Program-made: the position numbers and the translations under genes
The notes under the pieces: model-generated
The model's input: only the letters and a program-made list of their open reading frames with translations
Databases searched by the model: none
Told to the model about the DNA's origin: nothing
Shown here: piece after piece, positions 46,146-58,629 of the stretch
Position numbering within the stretch: the first letter of the stretch is position 1
How the letters are laid out: the number at the start of each line of letters is the position of its first letter
Assembly (NCBI GenBank): GCA_011319805.1
Contig: SJRY01000312.1
Location: 124,001-188,000 of the forward strand
Reading direction: 5' to 3'
Source: Macrocybe gigantea
Taxonomy: Eukaryota; Basidiomycota; Agaricomycetes; Agaricales; Callistosporiaceae
DNA: 64,000 nucleotides

Positions 46146-48626
46146 ATGTCACGATCCTCGAGTCCAGAGTCTATAATCGGCTTCACCCGTATCTTGTTCG
46201 ATGAGCCGCCCAAAGTCAGTTCCGCAGTAGCCCTTGGAAAAAGGAAGATCCGCTCTCTGTCACCCAAGCCGGATGCCATCCGCACACCACCCAACAGTCG
46301 GCGTGCAACTGTCGTTTCCATCTCTTCCAGGGAAAAGTCTCCTCTGCCATCACCACAAGACCCTCTTGTTCTCAGCGACAGCGATGATTTTCCGATGCAA
46401 GCATCTGGCCCCATAGATACATTTAGGACATTACTGAAGGAGGACCTTCTGGCCGAGTTTCTGCAATCAGCCGCACTTTGGCCCAACCCCGCTTTCATTC
46501 GTGACGCGCTGCAGCGTGAAGAGTTCAAACTAGGCAACTCCCACCCGTTCAAGGTAGTTTTCATTGAGGATCCTTATCGGAAAACAACGTCAGAAGCATG
46601 TGCTTTTGCCTCACATATGGTCCCGGTGATGTTTTCGGACAACGCAGAGAAGGAATTCTTTCTTAACTCCTTCGCCTCTGATGGCTACATGTACCCAAAG
46701 GGTGAAGAACCGGCTACGGAATATTACCTCTGGGAGATGTTGGCATTGGCAATGACGTTTCTACGCAGTCATAACTGGTCATTTGAGGTGGAGTTGATGC
46801 CCTGGAACAAATTCAAGTTTGCCATTGTCAGCCGGAAAGGGGAAAGCTGGAAAACACTGGTCGATCAGGATCTTGTCATGGGGGGGTCGATTTCTCGGTC
46901 GATTTTTTGTATGTACTTTATCACTTTCTTATGGTTCTTGGCCGAGTTGTACTACTCCAGGCATCCACGCACGTCCCTTGCACTCGATGCATCTCAGTTA
47001 GACGGGTACCTCTTTGGGCTCATAGAACTGACTCAACATGCAGCTGTTTGGCCCAACCCCGATCAACTCTCTCGCGCTGGTCAAAAATGCGCTATGGCTG
47101 GGATTCTAGAGCGGATTTATGAAGATACGCTACGAAAACCATATCCGCCATTTTTTACCGCCCTCAACGATCACATCCTGCATGCTGAACTGGAATGCAT
47201 GGTATTGAAGCGGGATTACAGCGATAACGGGTTGCATGTCATCTTTCCAGACATGATAGACCGCCGAGCAAAGCTTGAAGAGCTGCAAGGCGAAACAAAA
47301 AGCACCTACTTGGACCATCAGAACGCTTTCAAACCAAGATGGCTAGTCCAACCGATCAACAGACAATTCAGCCACATCGGTAAGCTACGAGTCTTGATGA
47401 TGGGTGGGATGGTGGTGCACGTCATCCAAACTCGGCCAAATACTAACAACACGTTGAGCGTCACGGAGCTGAAGTCGATCCCACCGTTGCGGAGGTTTTC
47501 TGAAATGAATGCCGCCCTGAATTCCTCAGATGAACGATTAAACATGTGGGAGGCAACTCAGGGAAAACAGGAACTCCACGACCACTGCACTGCTTTGCTC
47601 CGTGCCTTGGTGGAAGAAGAAGAGGCGATGCTACAGCCGGGGCAGTTTTCTGATCTTCGTCTGCTGTGCCGATTGGATATGGCCGTCTACTACGATAGCA
47701 GGGAAAAGGCGCACTCGTACTACTGCAACGAAATTACGCGCAATTACGGATGTGATATGTGGCTATCGCGCTGTTTAGACCGAGACCTGGCTCTTGATAC
47801 GCTCTGCGACATAATGGGCTCCGTCTGCGCCATGGTGCAATATAGTGCATCAGAGTTGCAAAAGGAAGAGGTTATCTTCAAGGCTCCATTTGGTCAGAGA
47901 TCCTTTCTCTCTGGTGGCCTGCCAATTGATGCATTAGCTAGTTTACGATCACCCCGTGCATGCTGAGGAACTGGCCCACACCGACATGCTTTGGAAAGTC
48001 CCAAGGATATACCATTTTGGCCGAGAAGCTATGCGAGAGCAAGATCTCCACACGCTGGCGCCTGGGCGGGAGTTGAATGACGAAGTAATCAACTGCTACC
48101 TCGAGCTGATCCAACAAGCATCCGATAGCTGCCATTCAGCGGCTATTGGCCTACGAAAGCCGCTCAACGTTTATTGCTTTAAGTCATTTTTTTATGAAAA
48201 ATTATCAATGCATGATTGGTTAGCGGTACACCGATGGAGCAAGGTCGATATCTTTTCGAAGGATGCCGTCTTCATTCCGATTCACCAAAGCAGCAACCAT
48301 TGGATTGGTGCTGCTATCCTCCCGCAAAAACAAACTATAATAGGGTATGACAGCCTTTCCGACATCAAGCCTGATATTTTTTCCGTAAGCATTTCGTCTT
48401 GTTGCGCCCTTTGATACAACTGAGCTGTTGCAGAATATACGACTGTACTTGACGAAGGAGCATAATGTGAAGAAAAAAGAAAAACTTGTGCTTGATGGGT
48501 GGGAGGATTTAGCACTAAAAGTAAGCATTCCTTTCAAGGGCATTCAATGCGTCCGATCACACTTCGCAGGGCCCTAAACAGACGGATGGCTTCAACTGCG
48601 GTGTATATATGTCGCAGTTCTTTTGA
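46146..48626 (+). CDS. Ulp1/C48-type SUMO-protease-domain protein between the arms
   Basis: A long first exon (from MSRSSSPESIIGFTRI, 46146; an ATG at 46122 is also in frame) has a disordered Ser/Pro leader and a large unknown region with two related pieces, AALWPNPAFIRDALQREEFK and AAVWPNPDQLSRAGQKCAM. The C-terminal peptidase: LNDEVINCYLELIQQ, VYCFKSFFYEKL, KDAVFIPIHQSSNHWIGAAI (catalytic His), IIGYDSLSDIKP (Asp), then across two introns (about 48386-48433 and 48521-48569) GPKQTDGFNCGVYMSQFF (Gln and Cys). The complete His-Asp-Gln-Cys set is present. A frame change is needed near 47940-47950 (DALAS to VYDHPVHAEEL), either a short intron missed by eye or a 1-nt lesion. Ulp1 enzymes remove SUMO; fungal transposons often carry them. 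Confidence 0.7.
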
Positions 48627-48821
48627 TGGGTATTTTGGGGGCTGGATGGGCCAGATTTCGTGTGCACAGAAATCCAGGATCGTCAGAAACAGATGATACT
48701 GGAGCTTTTGACTGGGAAACTATATAGACCTAGACACGAGCACACAAACGATTGAGAATTGAACATACAAAGTTTTGAAGAAGCTAGTGCATGTTGGCAC
48801 CGTCATTAACGTCGTACACTC

Positions 48822-49179
48822 TTAAGCCAAGGGCATCCTAGCCCGAAAGTCTCGGCTCATATCGTCCTGTGTTTCTCGCCTCCATCGGTCGATGGGTCCA
48901 AGAATAATGACTGAATGGTGCATCAATGGATGCTCATGCTCAAAAGCCAGGATACAGTTTGCTTCTTGCTTTGACTGTTGCGATGCGCATTTGCCGAGAG
49001 GGTCCTGGAGGCGCTGTCCAGGCTCGACTGGACATGCGTTAGGCGGTAATAGAGAATCATCAGGCAGGCTTACCACTCCGCATCAGCATCTTCTCCATCT
49101 TTTGACATTCTAGTATGGTTAGAACATAATAGTGGCCGAGAAGTAGACCAGACTAACCAAGTTGTCTTTTCTCAGCCAT
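48822..49179 (-). CDS. small three-exon hypothetical gene
   Basis: ATG 49179 (MAEKRQL), an intron, CQKMEKMLMRS, an intron (about 49065-49022), then VEPGQRLQDPLGKCASQQSK and HHSVIILGPIDRWRRETQDD, stop at 48822. About 90 residues, basic/polar, unrecognised. The exon joins are by eye and tentative. Confidence 0.35.
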
Positions 49180-49474
49180 TGCAGCAGCACAGCGACGGTC
49201 GAGGGCGAGTGAGAGGCGTGAGATCTCTAACCGCGTTATATAAGCAGCTCGGGCGTCAGAACCTGGCATCCTATTTCGCCTTTCTACACGCCTCGTTAGC
49301 TATAGATGTGCCCCCAAGACTGGACTTACAAACCTTATTCCACTGCTACTGCACGCATGGCAATGCTAGACCGAGTCGCCTTGTCTAACACTGGTATTTT
49401 GACAGCTGACATTAAGGTTCTCACAGATTTCATCCCTTTCACTGACCGTAAGTAATTGTGAACGCCTTGTCCAC

Positions 49475-50069
49475 ATGGCGCCTTCACAACGCACTCTGGA
49501 ATGGACTTGCAGCGCTTCACTTGCGTCCTCTCACTCACGTCTTATCTATCCTCGCTTGGATCCGCTCCCTTGCTCCCCTGAACTGGCCACTGCCCATCGA
49601 CTGCTGGGCTATTTTTCCAACCTCTGTATACTCTGTTGGTTAAGACGTTGCCCTGGCTATCGCCAGCACTCATTTGACCGTTGCCCTGACATGACCCGGC
49701 GACAGGCAGAATGGAACCGCTGGTTAAACAATGTGGATATTCCAGCCGGCTTTTGTCCGCGTTGTGCTTGTCCCCTCACAGTCAGTCTGTTGTTTTTTTT
49801 TTTTTTTTTTTTTTTAAAAAAAAGCGTATGATTTTACCGTTTTCCAGCTTTCGTACACCAATTCCACTGGTCAGAACGTTTTTTTGCACGAATTTGTCGA
49901 CGATGACACCAGCCATTGTCATTTTCGGTTTGTCCTCTTGCCCATGCTTTGGGCCTCTGGTGAAGATGCGGTGGCCATGTTTAAACTGTCTCACAAACCG
50001 TCGGTTTTACCTCTTTTAATTCGCCTTTTGTTAGACAAACATCAGGAGATGCAGGAGAGGGATTCGTAA
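49475..50069 (+). CDS. small hypothetical gene in right arm
   Basis: Same two-exon gene as at 45468-46064. Upstream of the arm, an open stretch MLDRVALSNTGILTADIKVL ending in TDR|GTAAGT (about 49350-49448) could be an additional 5' exon specific to this copy. It converges on the HNH gene that ends at 50087. Confidence 0.4.
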
Positions 50070-50086
50070 TTCGTTTGTATTGTACT

Positions 50087-51323
50087 CTATCCGGTATTGT
50101 AACCTGTGCCCATGAAATGCCATGATAGTCCTATTAAGAAATGGTAATCCATGAGCGCAGGTTCGATATCACTTTCTGCCATGGGATTCAGGGCATTCAA
50201 CAACGCCGTGCCGTTGTCAAGCCAACATGCCGCGCTTTTTTCCCATTTTACCAGACGGTAACCATCTCCGTTTGTCTCGAAGTAGCCAAATTGATAATTA
50301 TCGAACAAGCTATGGACGTCCGCTCTCATCAGAATTGCATTATTTGGCGAGTCTCCCTTGTTTTTCCCGAGATATGGTTTTAGATATGCCGGAGCCTGTT
50401 TCCTATCAGAACGCTTTCATTTTGGTCAAAGCTTTCGACATCGCTCACCTTGTCGAGCAAAGCGAAAGGATAAATGTGGCACACGTGAAAAGCGGTATGG
50501 TTGTGCCCTCTAGGATTGTCGATTGCGCGCAGAGGTACGACTGTGCCTGTCACCCGGCACCTCATATCTCGCAACCGGACCTGCTTGCGGACCGTCCTGT
50601 CCTTTGTACACCGAATCCTAGGTCAGTTCTGAATTAAAAAAAAAAAAAAAACAGACGACCTACTCGACTCCTGACTTGCTTCTTCTTTGTGGTCTTATTC
50701 GGTCTGTGCGTAATCTGTGTAATCAAGTGTGGCACAAAGCACTGCAATACGTGGTGCCTATCTATACCATAGTTAATATCTCCTGACCTGCCATGAAATG
50801 TCACCCACATTCAAATATCATATAATGTCCGGCCTTCATTGGATCGTCGCTCGGTCTAATTATATCTATTGAAGATGGTGATGCGTTTTCCATATTGATC
50901 GCATCGTGTATTATGCGAAAGTCGGTCGGTCGGATCAGCCCCCATTCTACAAAGAACAAAACCTCGGGGGCACTTGGCGCACGACATCGCATTCTATAGC
51001 CTTGCTTACTTTTGGTATTGGTGATGATCTGCTCCAGCCATTGATATATGGCTTTGCAGGTGATCGTTTTACATGTCGTGCTCTCTACCCAACAACCTGC
51101 GATTCATTCATGCCATTCGGCGTTAAACCAGATACAAACAGAATATGAGCACCTGACCTGCGATGACCGATGCAAAGCCCTTTTTATCCAACATGCTGGC
51201 CCAGATGTGTACGTTTCTCTCGCTTTTGTTGAAATAACACTCCATGGCAATGTTATGGACAGGAAGAGGGATAAAGAGGTTACGACTCGTTTCTCCCTCC
51301 CTTTTTACATTTCTACCAGGCAT
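50087..51323 (-). CDS. HNH-type nuclease-domain protein (right-arm copy)
   Basis: Mirror copy of 44213-45450 with the same exons and stop (50087). See that entry for motifs. No differences that change the protein were noticed. Confidence 0.6.
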
Positions 51324-51359
51324 TTGACTCTAGCTTTCGAGGTGGTGAGCTAAATGTCA

Positions 51360-52261
51360 CATGACTATTGCGTAGCTTTCTCCTCGACCATCATGTCCCC
51401 ATGGTATGCCCAACTGATACTGCATTGAACACCTATTAATTGTTATCATAGTCATATGTTGTCCAAGAAATCCATACTCCAAAATCGAAATGTCTTTATT
51501 TTTATTCAAGTCCGCGATGAGATTGTGCTGGTTGCAGGTTGGTCAGGTTGTTGCATGACCTGAATCGAGCCGCTCATTGACATTGATAGGGCTGGACACC
51601 AGGAGATTTCAGATTGATGTGGCGACACTTTATCGGTGGCTGCGTCTCATGGATACATGCAAAAAAAAGAAGCCGATTGCCTTGTGTCCCATCCGTGTTC
51701 AAAGGTGGAATCTTCTTACGTACCAAGCCAGCTCTATCGATCAACCATTGTCCAATCAATCAAATGAATTAGTCAAACCCGGCGATTACATGGTCTGTGC
51801 AGGTATGTACATTCCTATTCAGAACTCATGCACATGCCCACCATGTGTTCGTTAGACAGCAAACTGGTATACTTTGACTGCGGACGGGGAGAATTTCCTA
51901 GCTACACAGAATTGAAACAGCTGGCGCCTCGATCCTATTATGCGCCCTACCAAGTAATCGTAAGTGTTCCGTCTGCTGTACCTAGCCCAACTGACTGTTT
52001 TTAGAACGTCCTTGATGATGCCATCCAATCTGCCGCTAACCAGCGCGATCGTGGCCGTTGTATCTTTACTGGCGCTACCAAGACCACGGTGACGTGGACT
52101 GCACCTCCAGTCTGGGCGCTAGAGGTAGTTGTCTGTTCAATTACGTTTGTAACACCTACTTGACGCAACTCAGTGCTGGCAACCCCCTTTCGAATCTGCC
52201 ATGAGGCCATTCAGGAACCCGGACAACACTCTCACGATCAGCAAGAAGCTTGAGCATCTCT
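51360..52261 (+). pseudogene. HNH-domain gene truncated at the arm end
   Basis: 5' part of the outer HNH gene: GLDTRRFQIDVATLYRWLRL (51585), YFDCGRGEFPSYTELKQLAP, RGRCIFTGATKTTVTW and, in the last exon, FRNPDNTLTISKKLEHL. Homology ends abruptly at 52261, where the complete copy continues FSDNAFGVDVDV. The C-terminal third is missing and the following sequence is AT-rich and non-coding. Confidence 0.7.
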
Positions 52262-52664
52262 CACACCGGAAAGTTCACGTTTTCAGATGATCTGAAAACT
52301 TCACTTAATTATATAGTTTCCGGACACAAATTAGTTGAACTAATATTAATAATGAAATAGAAAATTTCGGATCCGCTGAAAAGTATGGCGAAATCTGTAA
52401 TATAAGAATTGTTTTCGGACTTCACGAAAATGAACCTTAAATACGAAAAATCAATGTTTCAGAAATCATTTGTTAATTTTTCCGATTAGACTCAGTTTTC
52501 GGTTCAGCTGAAAAGCATGAATTAAACTTGTTATAAATTCATACGAAATCTAATAAATACGGTAGAAATTTCGATTGGTAGGAAAACAAAAAAGTCGGAT
52601 TCCAATTTTGTCATACTGAAATGAAATACCGAAAATGATAGTTTCGGTAGAACTGAAATGGATC
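52262..52664. repeat. AT-rich cluster of TTTCGG...CTGAAAA palindromic words
   Basis: Repeated imperfect palindromes such as TTTCGGATCCGCTGAAAAG (52365), TTTTCGGTTCAGCTGAAAAG (52496), CAGATGATCTGAAAAC (52284) and TTTCGGTAGAACTGAAATGG (52642). The cluster starts exactly at the end of the inverted-repeat arm. No coding. Confidence 0.5.
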
Positions 52665-52697
52665 GTACGATGAGCGTACGATGAGCGTACGATGAGC
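52665..52697 (+). repeat. three tandem 11-bp repeats
   Basis: GTACGATGAGC occurs three times in perfect succession. Confidence 0.9.
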
Positions 52698-53899
52698 AGA
52701 TGCAAAGCGTCGACAGAGCGTCCACTGTCCAGTCTTCACCAGGGAAGACCATAAAATCAAGACAGCGAAAGAAAAACGGTGGGAGTAGATTTGGGAAGGG
52801 TGTAAATAGTCCTGCAGCATTCTTTGAGCGACCTGGATGAGTGACCTGTTTATCGACACCACAGGAGCTCATGAGTTCTCGCGGCAGCCCGTAACGTGTT
52901 GACGTGTTGTGTGCAACAACGTTCGCGCGTAAACTTCGACGCCGCTCGCAACAGCCTCTCACCTTCAATCCTGAGCTCCAGTATCCCATCCTCGTTTGTC
53001 AGATCCCAACTGTCGCACCTCGTTGTCCATCGCTCGCGTCGAAAAAATGTCGCCTTCAGTCCCATCGTCGCACCACTCCTTTATCTCGTTGAGTCGTCCC
53101 CAAAGAGCCAGGAACGCAGGCGCGCTGCGAACGCGTTCAGGGAGGCATTGGCAGCATTGGAACCAAAAACTTTGCGATGGTTAGGGAGATTCAAGTTTCA
53201 TTGGGTCTTGATGTGAGACGGCTTCATCTGCGCCGTATTCGTTTTCTTCTTTTTTTCTTTCGCTAATGCTGTTGGCAGGGGAGCACTTCACAAATCCTGG
53301 AAGGAACCGCTGAAACATTGGACTTGGAGGGGCTTTCGCAAGGGACATGCATTTATCACAATGCATGTCTTCGACGACGACGTGACGGATGCAATATGCT
53401 ACAGGAATGGAGGGCATTGGCAGGAAAAAAAGAGATTGAGCGTCCAGAAACGATGCCGCCGACTGGAGGCGATCTGAAGTTGGAGTTCGCCAGGCATTGC
53501 CTGTGGAAATGTAGCTTTTTCAAAGATGTATCAGAGAATCTACTGTTCACCGATGAGCGCATCAGACCATCAGTCTATATCTGAAGCCCGAAGAACTGGG
53601 AGTGAACCCACTATCATATACACCGAAACGGTAGTTGCACCGCCGCACTACCATCCCAGGCCACACTACGACGTGAAGGGCGTCTCACAGATGCGCCCTG
53701 GAGCATGTTATCACCTCAGCGTCGTGTTCGAAGCACACCCTCGTCCCCAATCCATACCGTTTCCGACGTTATCAAGGGAGGACGAAGAAAAGCGTCTGAC
53801 CGCGGATTTCGCACCGCCCCACCAGTGGCCTGAGACGGTCGCAACTCCGTGGTTAGGGGTTGCAGCCTAGGGACGACGTAGATGGGAAGGTCGACGAGG
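52698..53899 (+). other. coding-like but unresolved region
   Basis: Several plus-strand frames look partly coding, for instance FREALAALEPKTLRWLGRFK (about 53140-53200), LEGLSQGTCIYHNACLRRRR (53320) and AHPRPQSIPFPTLSREDEEK (53730). They shift frame and no family was recognised. Probably decayed gene pieces or chance frames. Confidence 0.3.
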
Positions 53900-53929
53900 A
53901 AGCGGAGAACCGCGAAGGGAACGCGGAGC

Positions 53930-54300
53930 GCGGAGATATGGTGTCGTCACATGGCGATCACTTTTGCAAGTTCCCTAATCACCGCGAGCTCCCTCAGGAT
54001 CCTCTCGAATGAAGGTCTGGTCGTCGGTTGCCTTTCCCAGCTGCACTGATCCTGGCGCCCAAACACGCACTGGCACACTCCATCCGCTCTCCGCGCGCCT
54101 CAACCCATCCACAAGACTCCCGTTAGGGAGGTAGGGCCCGACAATGAGCTAGGGCGGGTCGCTCGCGCCATACACCTCGAGCACGTTCGGATGCTTTGGG
54201 AGGGACTTCCGAACAGCTCGCAGAACGTCGACTCGGCGACCACCTTTGTTGCGCCGGAGCGGCCGTGCTACGTGCCCTTATACATATCTGAAAAGGACTC
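53930..54300 (-). pseudogene. protein kinase fragment
   Basis: The minus strand reads KHPNVLEVYGASDPP, a TAG stop, then LIVGPYLPNGSLVDGLRRAE. This is the HPNVL.YGAS...P.Y.PNGSL block of the N-lobe hinge of fungal tyrosine-kinase-like proteins. Frames differ upstream of KHPN, and the Walker-like glycine loop and the HRD and DFG motifs are not found. A scrap only. Confidence 0.6.
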
Positions 54301-54989
54301 GAACCCGATTTTTTTTTTTTGTCCATGAAAGTCCCTCAAGGGAACCCGATTTTATTCTCTCCGTCGATTTCATACCGTGAGAAAAGTGGGTCATGCAAAC
54401 GTAAAAGAGTAAAGGCACTACTTTGTGATTGTCCAGCTGGGCACCCCATCCAACGAAAGCGCGAACGGAACGTCGGGCTGGGGGACCCATCGTGCGCCCC
54501 GCCGAAGTAGTCGGTCCCCCTAAACAGGAATACAGATGTGGACGGGTAGCAGTCTACGCGTGGGTGACATTGGGCGGAGACAAACTCAGGTCGCTCGATG
54601 CGGACGAGATCACACAGCTGTCCGGCATCGTGAATGATTCCACCGCGAGGGGCAGGACAGGACGACACGCGAACGCCGCTGCTGCTTGTGCGCGGGGTGT
54701 GTTTTTTCGACGTGTCCCAGACGGAGTGTCGGGCGGGATAACGACTACCACGCGGCGTTAGAGCGACGGATGTCGTTGGCAGGGCATCGGAAGGACCGCC
54801 TTCCGCCGATGTGTCCACGGTAGGATGAGCAAATGTGATTTTGGGCGAGAGCATAGGAATCGAGTCGAATGCGCTCGCCGCCAAGGTGATACTAGCGAGC
54901 TCAGGACAGGCAGGGGGGGTGGAACATTGAGGGGCGGAGCCTGGAAGACATCCTTGACGCATTAGCGGCGCTGTTTGGGCACGGCGATT

Positions 54990-57602
54990 TACTGCCGCCA
55001 GAAGGCGAGGGCGATGGCGATGACGGCATGACTTGTAGCTAGAAATGTGCAGGTGAGGTCGCTCAGCCAACCCTTTTCGGGGAGAAGCGGACAACAAACA
55101 TTTGTACTCTTTGTGATCAGTCTGAACGAGGAAGAAAGACAATGTTTGGGGTACGTGAGAAGGGCCGGCGAAGATGAGAAAGAAGGAACTACGTACATAG
55201 ATGAAGACCATGGAGTTGAACTCTCTCAGACTTGAGGTTCTCTTCGAGCTCAGCAATGGCTTCTTTGGCCTTCTCCAGTTCCCGACAAGCAGATTAGCAT
55301 CCATGCACAGCACCGCAACAGTGGACTGCACCTCTTCAATGTCATATCGTATTTTGTTTCCTGTTCGCTCTGTTTCGGCTAGATTTCTAGCTTCTGCTTT
55401 TGCGGTCTGCGCACTCATTTTGTTCGTGGCGTCTCGCAGAGCAGAATTCTTGCCCATCAATCTCCCTTTCTCTTCCTCCCATTCTTTCCGCAGAGCTTCC
55501 AAATGAGCGTTCACATGTGTCAGATTAGCGCGCAAAGCATCAGCCGTTCTCGGTGGCGTCGGCGGCTCCGTTGGTATGCCATCCTTGAAAATAGTGGACG
55601 AGCTACACGAAATGGAATCAGACAACATACTTTCAACAGTGTGTAGAACACTGTACCTCTCGTCAAGACTGTTCAGACTACTCAAATCCCATCGAAGGTG
55701 ACATTTTTTGCAGCGCATGTGTTCAAGACGATGCATACGGCGCTCCTTCTTTCTCTGCAGCTTTGCAATGTCTTCTTCCAAGACTGAAATCTTGTAACGA
55801 GCATCTTCAAGCTGCCGTGTGAGTCCGACAACGCCCAAGCCAGCGTCCTCCAACTTCTCCAATTTGTCGTCGATGCATTCATTGGCTCCATCGAGCTCAC
55901 GCTGCAAACGAGAAATCTCGGCTACTAAAGGGGCCACTGATGGATCCGCAGCCATGCTGTTCAGCCATGACAGCTAGAAGAGTCAGTCGATAACTTCTTC
56001 GAAAATCAAGGGAGATGTTCGCTTACTTCTTTCAATGGTCCACCTGGTGTCCGTGGCGCCCTGACCGACAACGACAAAACATGACGACGAATGGGAGAAA
56101 TCCCGCTCGCGTTGACGAGTTTATTGGGAGTGTTGAACTCGTCGACAGTCATCCCCAAGGCTTTGTTGCGTTCCGGCAATTCCTCTTTCTCCCTTTCCAG
56201 CATCTCGATCTTGGCGTCTTGTTTCCCAATAGCCTTGTGGGCCGGGGATTGGTTCAGAATCACGTTCAATCTCGCAATCGCCTTGTTGGCGTCGTCTAGC
56301 TCGTCTTCCAAGGCTTCAAATTCGGCTTGGGCCGGTCCGCGCTCATTCGACGATTGATGAGCGGTGCGATCTGTGCTCTGTCGCTGGAGTTCCCTTTCCA
56401 AGAATGCCACCTTGTTCTTGAACTCCGTGATGACCTCTTCATCGCCCATCTTCTGCTCAGCGTCTTCCAGTGCGTCTTCCATCTGACGGGCTACTTGTCT
56501 GGCCTTCTCAGCTTCATCTTCCAACTCCGTCTCAGCGTCTGTCAGTGATGGGATCCTCTCTTTCACGGAAGCCAGCTCCTCTTCAAGTGTCTCGACACGC
56601 TCGATGGCGGAAGAAGCTCCATCTGCGAGCTCACTGACATACGCTTGATTGGCTCGTAGGTCGTCGTTCGCCTTGCGCAGGGCAGCCAACACCTCTGTCA
56701 TACGCCTCTTCTCTGCCTCACCTCTTTCGCCTTGCCGTTCAGCTCTTCCTCCATCTTGTTAATGACATCTCGATCGTCATGAAGGTCCTTCTCGAGGTCA
56801 TCAATCCTGGCCTCCTGGCGCATCACTTCTTCGAGCGCTTTGATCTGGGCGTTGGCTTTCCTGAGATCGCCCATCAGCTGTGTGATACGTTCATTGGACG
56901 ACTTGAGCTCTTCTCCAAGCTCTTTTCCGCTCGCAAGAGCTTGTTCGGCCTTGTCAGCTCTCTCGACAGCAAGCGCGCGCTCTTCCTCCAACGCCTCCAC
57001 CTGCCCTTCGACCTCCCTGATGCAGCGCGAGCTGTCGAGTCGGAGTCTTTCGCCTTCCTCTCCGCCGCCTCAGCCTTATTCTCCAACTCCTTAATGATCG
57101 CGCTGACACCCTGCTCGACCTCTGCCATGCGATCTTTCCACCGTTCCTTGTCTCTTGCCCTCTCGTCTTTCTCTTTCCGAAGGGCATCTTCTGCATCTTC
57201 TCTGTCCCGGGAACACTTGGCGAGTTCTTCCTTGACGTGGTCCAACATTTCCTCTAGGCTCGCCTTTTCTTCGACCCATTTTTCGCCTCCGACGTCCTCC
57301 CCCACATTACCTAGTGCCGTTCCTCCAACACTGACACACCTATTCGAGCCACCACTCAACCGCCTAACACTCTGATTGCTTGAAACCGAAGGCGTGCTGG
57401 CCATGGTATTAGCCTTCTTCTCCTCTTCTAGCTTGCGCAACCATTCCAACAGAATCTCATTCGCCTCTTGAAGTCGCCGGTTCAAGCCGTGCAGGTAATT
57501 GTTGAGCCTTCCAGCATTGAAGCGGCCCACGCCATGTCCGAGTGTCCCTGCACCAAACCCCATGGCGGGGTCGAGCGACGTGTTCACGCGGTGGTGAGTC
57601 AT
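54990..57602 (-). pseudogene. long coiled-coil protein, several frameshifts
   Basis: From 57602: GVGRFNAGRLNNYLHGLNRR, LQEANEILLEWLRKLEEEKK, then heptad-rich segments (EELAKCSRDREDAEDALRKE; ALEEERALAVERADKAEQAL; DLEKDLHDDRDVINKMEEEL; ALRKANDDLRANQAYVSELA) and DPSVAPLVAEISRLQRELDG, ending ELEKAKEAIAELEENLKSER near 55215. The continuous protein needs frame changes near 57030, 56715 and 55295, so this copy is broken unless the assembly has indel errors. Introns (for example about 56035-55965) are kept. It resembles fungal cytoskeletal or spindle-pole coiled-coil proteins in style only; not assigned to a family. The open frame continuing to 54336 is probably not coding. Confidence 0.6.
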
Positions 57603-58629
57603 CAGGTCGTGCGAGGACGCAGTGGAGACAAATGACGCGCGATCAGCGGCACCATCGTATGGCGAAAGATTGTTAGGCGTGGTTCACTGCATGCGTGTCT
57701 GTTGAGCAGCGTCCCCTGGATCTGGAGAAGATCCTGAATCTGACGTGCCAGGAGAAGGAACCATCGTTTGCGCCAATGGATGAGAAGCACGAGGCCTATT
57801 GGCTGCAATTCTTGGCCGCGGCGTGACGCCAGCAAAAGCTCACTAACATACATCGTCGTCGATGCCCTTGCCCTGTTTGACCGTCATAGTCGTCCGAGTT
57901 ATCATCGGCGGCCTCTCCTCCTGAACGATGGTATGACAGGAATTCGGACCTGTTTGTAGGAGTATGTCAGAAGGCACCACCATGCGTCGGACAGTCCGTA
58001 AGGAATAGAAACCTACGACATCCTCATTGTCAGGAATGACAACATTGTCATCACTCCTCATCATGTTCGGATCCCAGAATAGGGAATAGCTTCTATCGAG
58101 TTCAAATCGTCGTCGTAGGCAGGAAAAGACATGGTAACCAAGAGTGAAGACGTATAGTATCCCCTTCAGCAACGGGACGGACGATGTAGAAGCCGTCGGA
58201 TAAGAGGAGAATATGTAGTGAGGAGACACTGGACGGCGCAAAGCACTGGCCAGTGTCGAGCTGGCCACAAGCCGATGAGTACTATAGCAGACAAAGAGAC
58301 CACAATGCAACGTACAATAATTCTTCGCCGTCATCGCAACCAGACCAAGGACAGGATTCCGGTACCAGGATAAGCTACCGAAGAAAAGCACAGATATCTT
58401 CTGCACGACGCAAGCATCGTACAGTAGATGGATGTGGAAGTCAGTGCATGAACTGGCACTGACGATGTTTGCACTACGAGCTTGATGTTATTTGTTGGTG
58501 TTTGATTGGAACGTCGGCAAGCTGTGACGCTCTGTTCGTCGTTTACAGCACAATTTGCATCGTAATGCACACATAGGCAGCGTATATATCGAACAATGGT
58601 ACAAGGACTAGGGCGAGTGATGTTGTAAC
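57603..58629. other. intergenic, no supported gene
   Basis: A minus-strand open frame at 57843-58406 has no recognisable motif and unlikely composition. It is not accepted as a gene. Confidence 0.45.

Larger units (their letters stand above)
49455..52261 (-). repeat. right arm of 2.81-kb inverted repeat
   Basis: Inverted copy of 43275-46084, separated from it by 3,370 bp of unique sequence. It carries the small gene and the inner HNH gene complete, but only the 5' part of the outer HNH gene. Confidence 0.95.

Noticed and set aside
54336..54990. Continuation of the coiled-coil open frame to 54336
   Set aside because: Composition is Pro/Ser/Arg-rich with no heptads and crosses frames after 55215; probably chance open frame in GC-rich DNA.
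57843..58406. 187-codon minus-strand ORF
   Set aside because: No motif, irregular composition, no intron logic; not supported as a gene.
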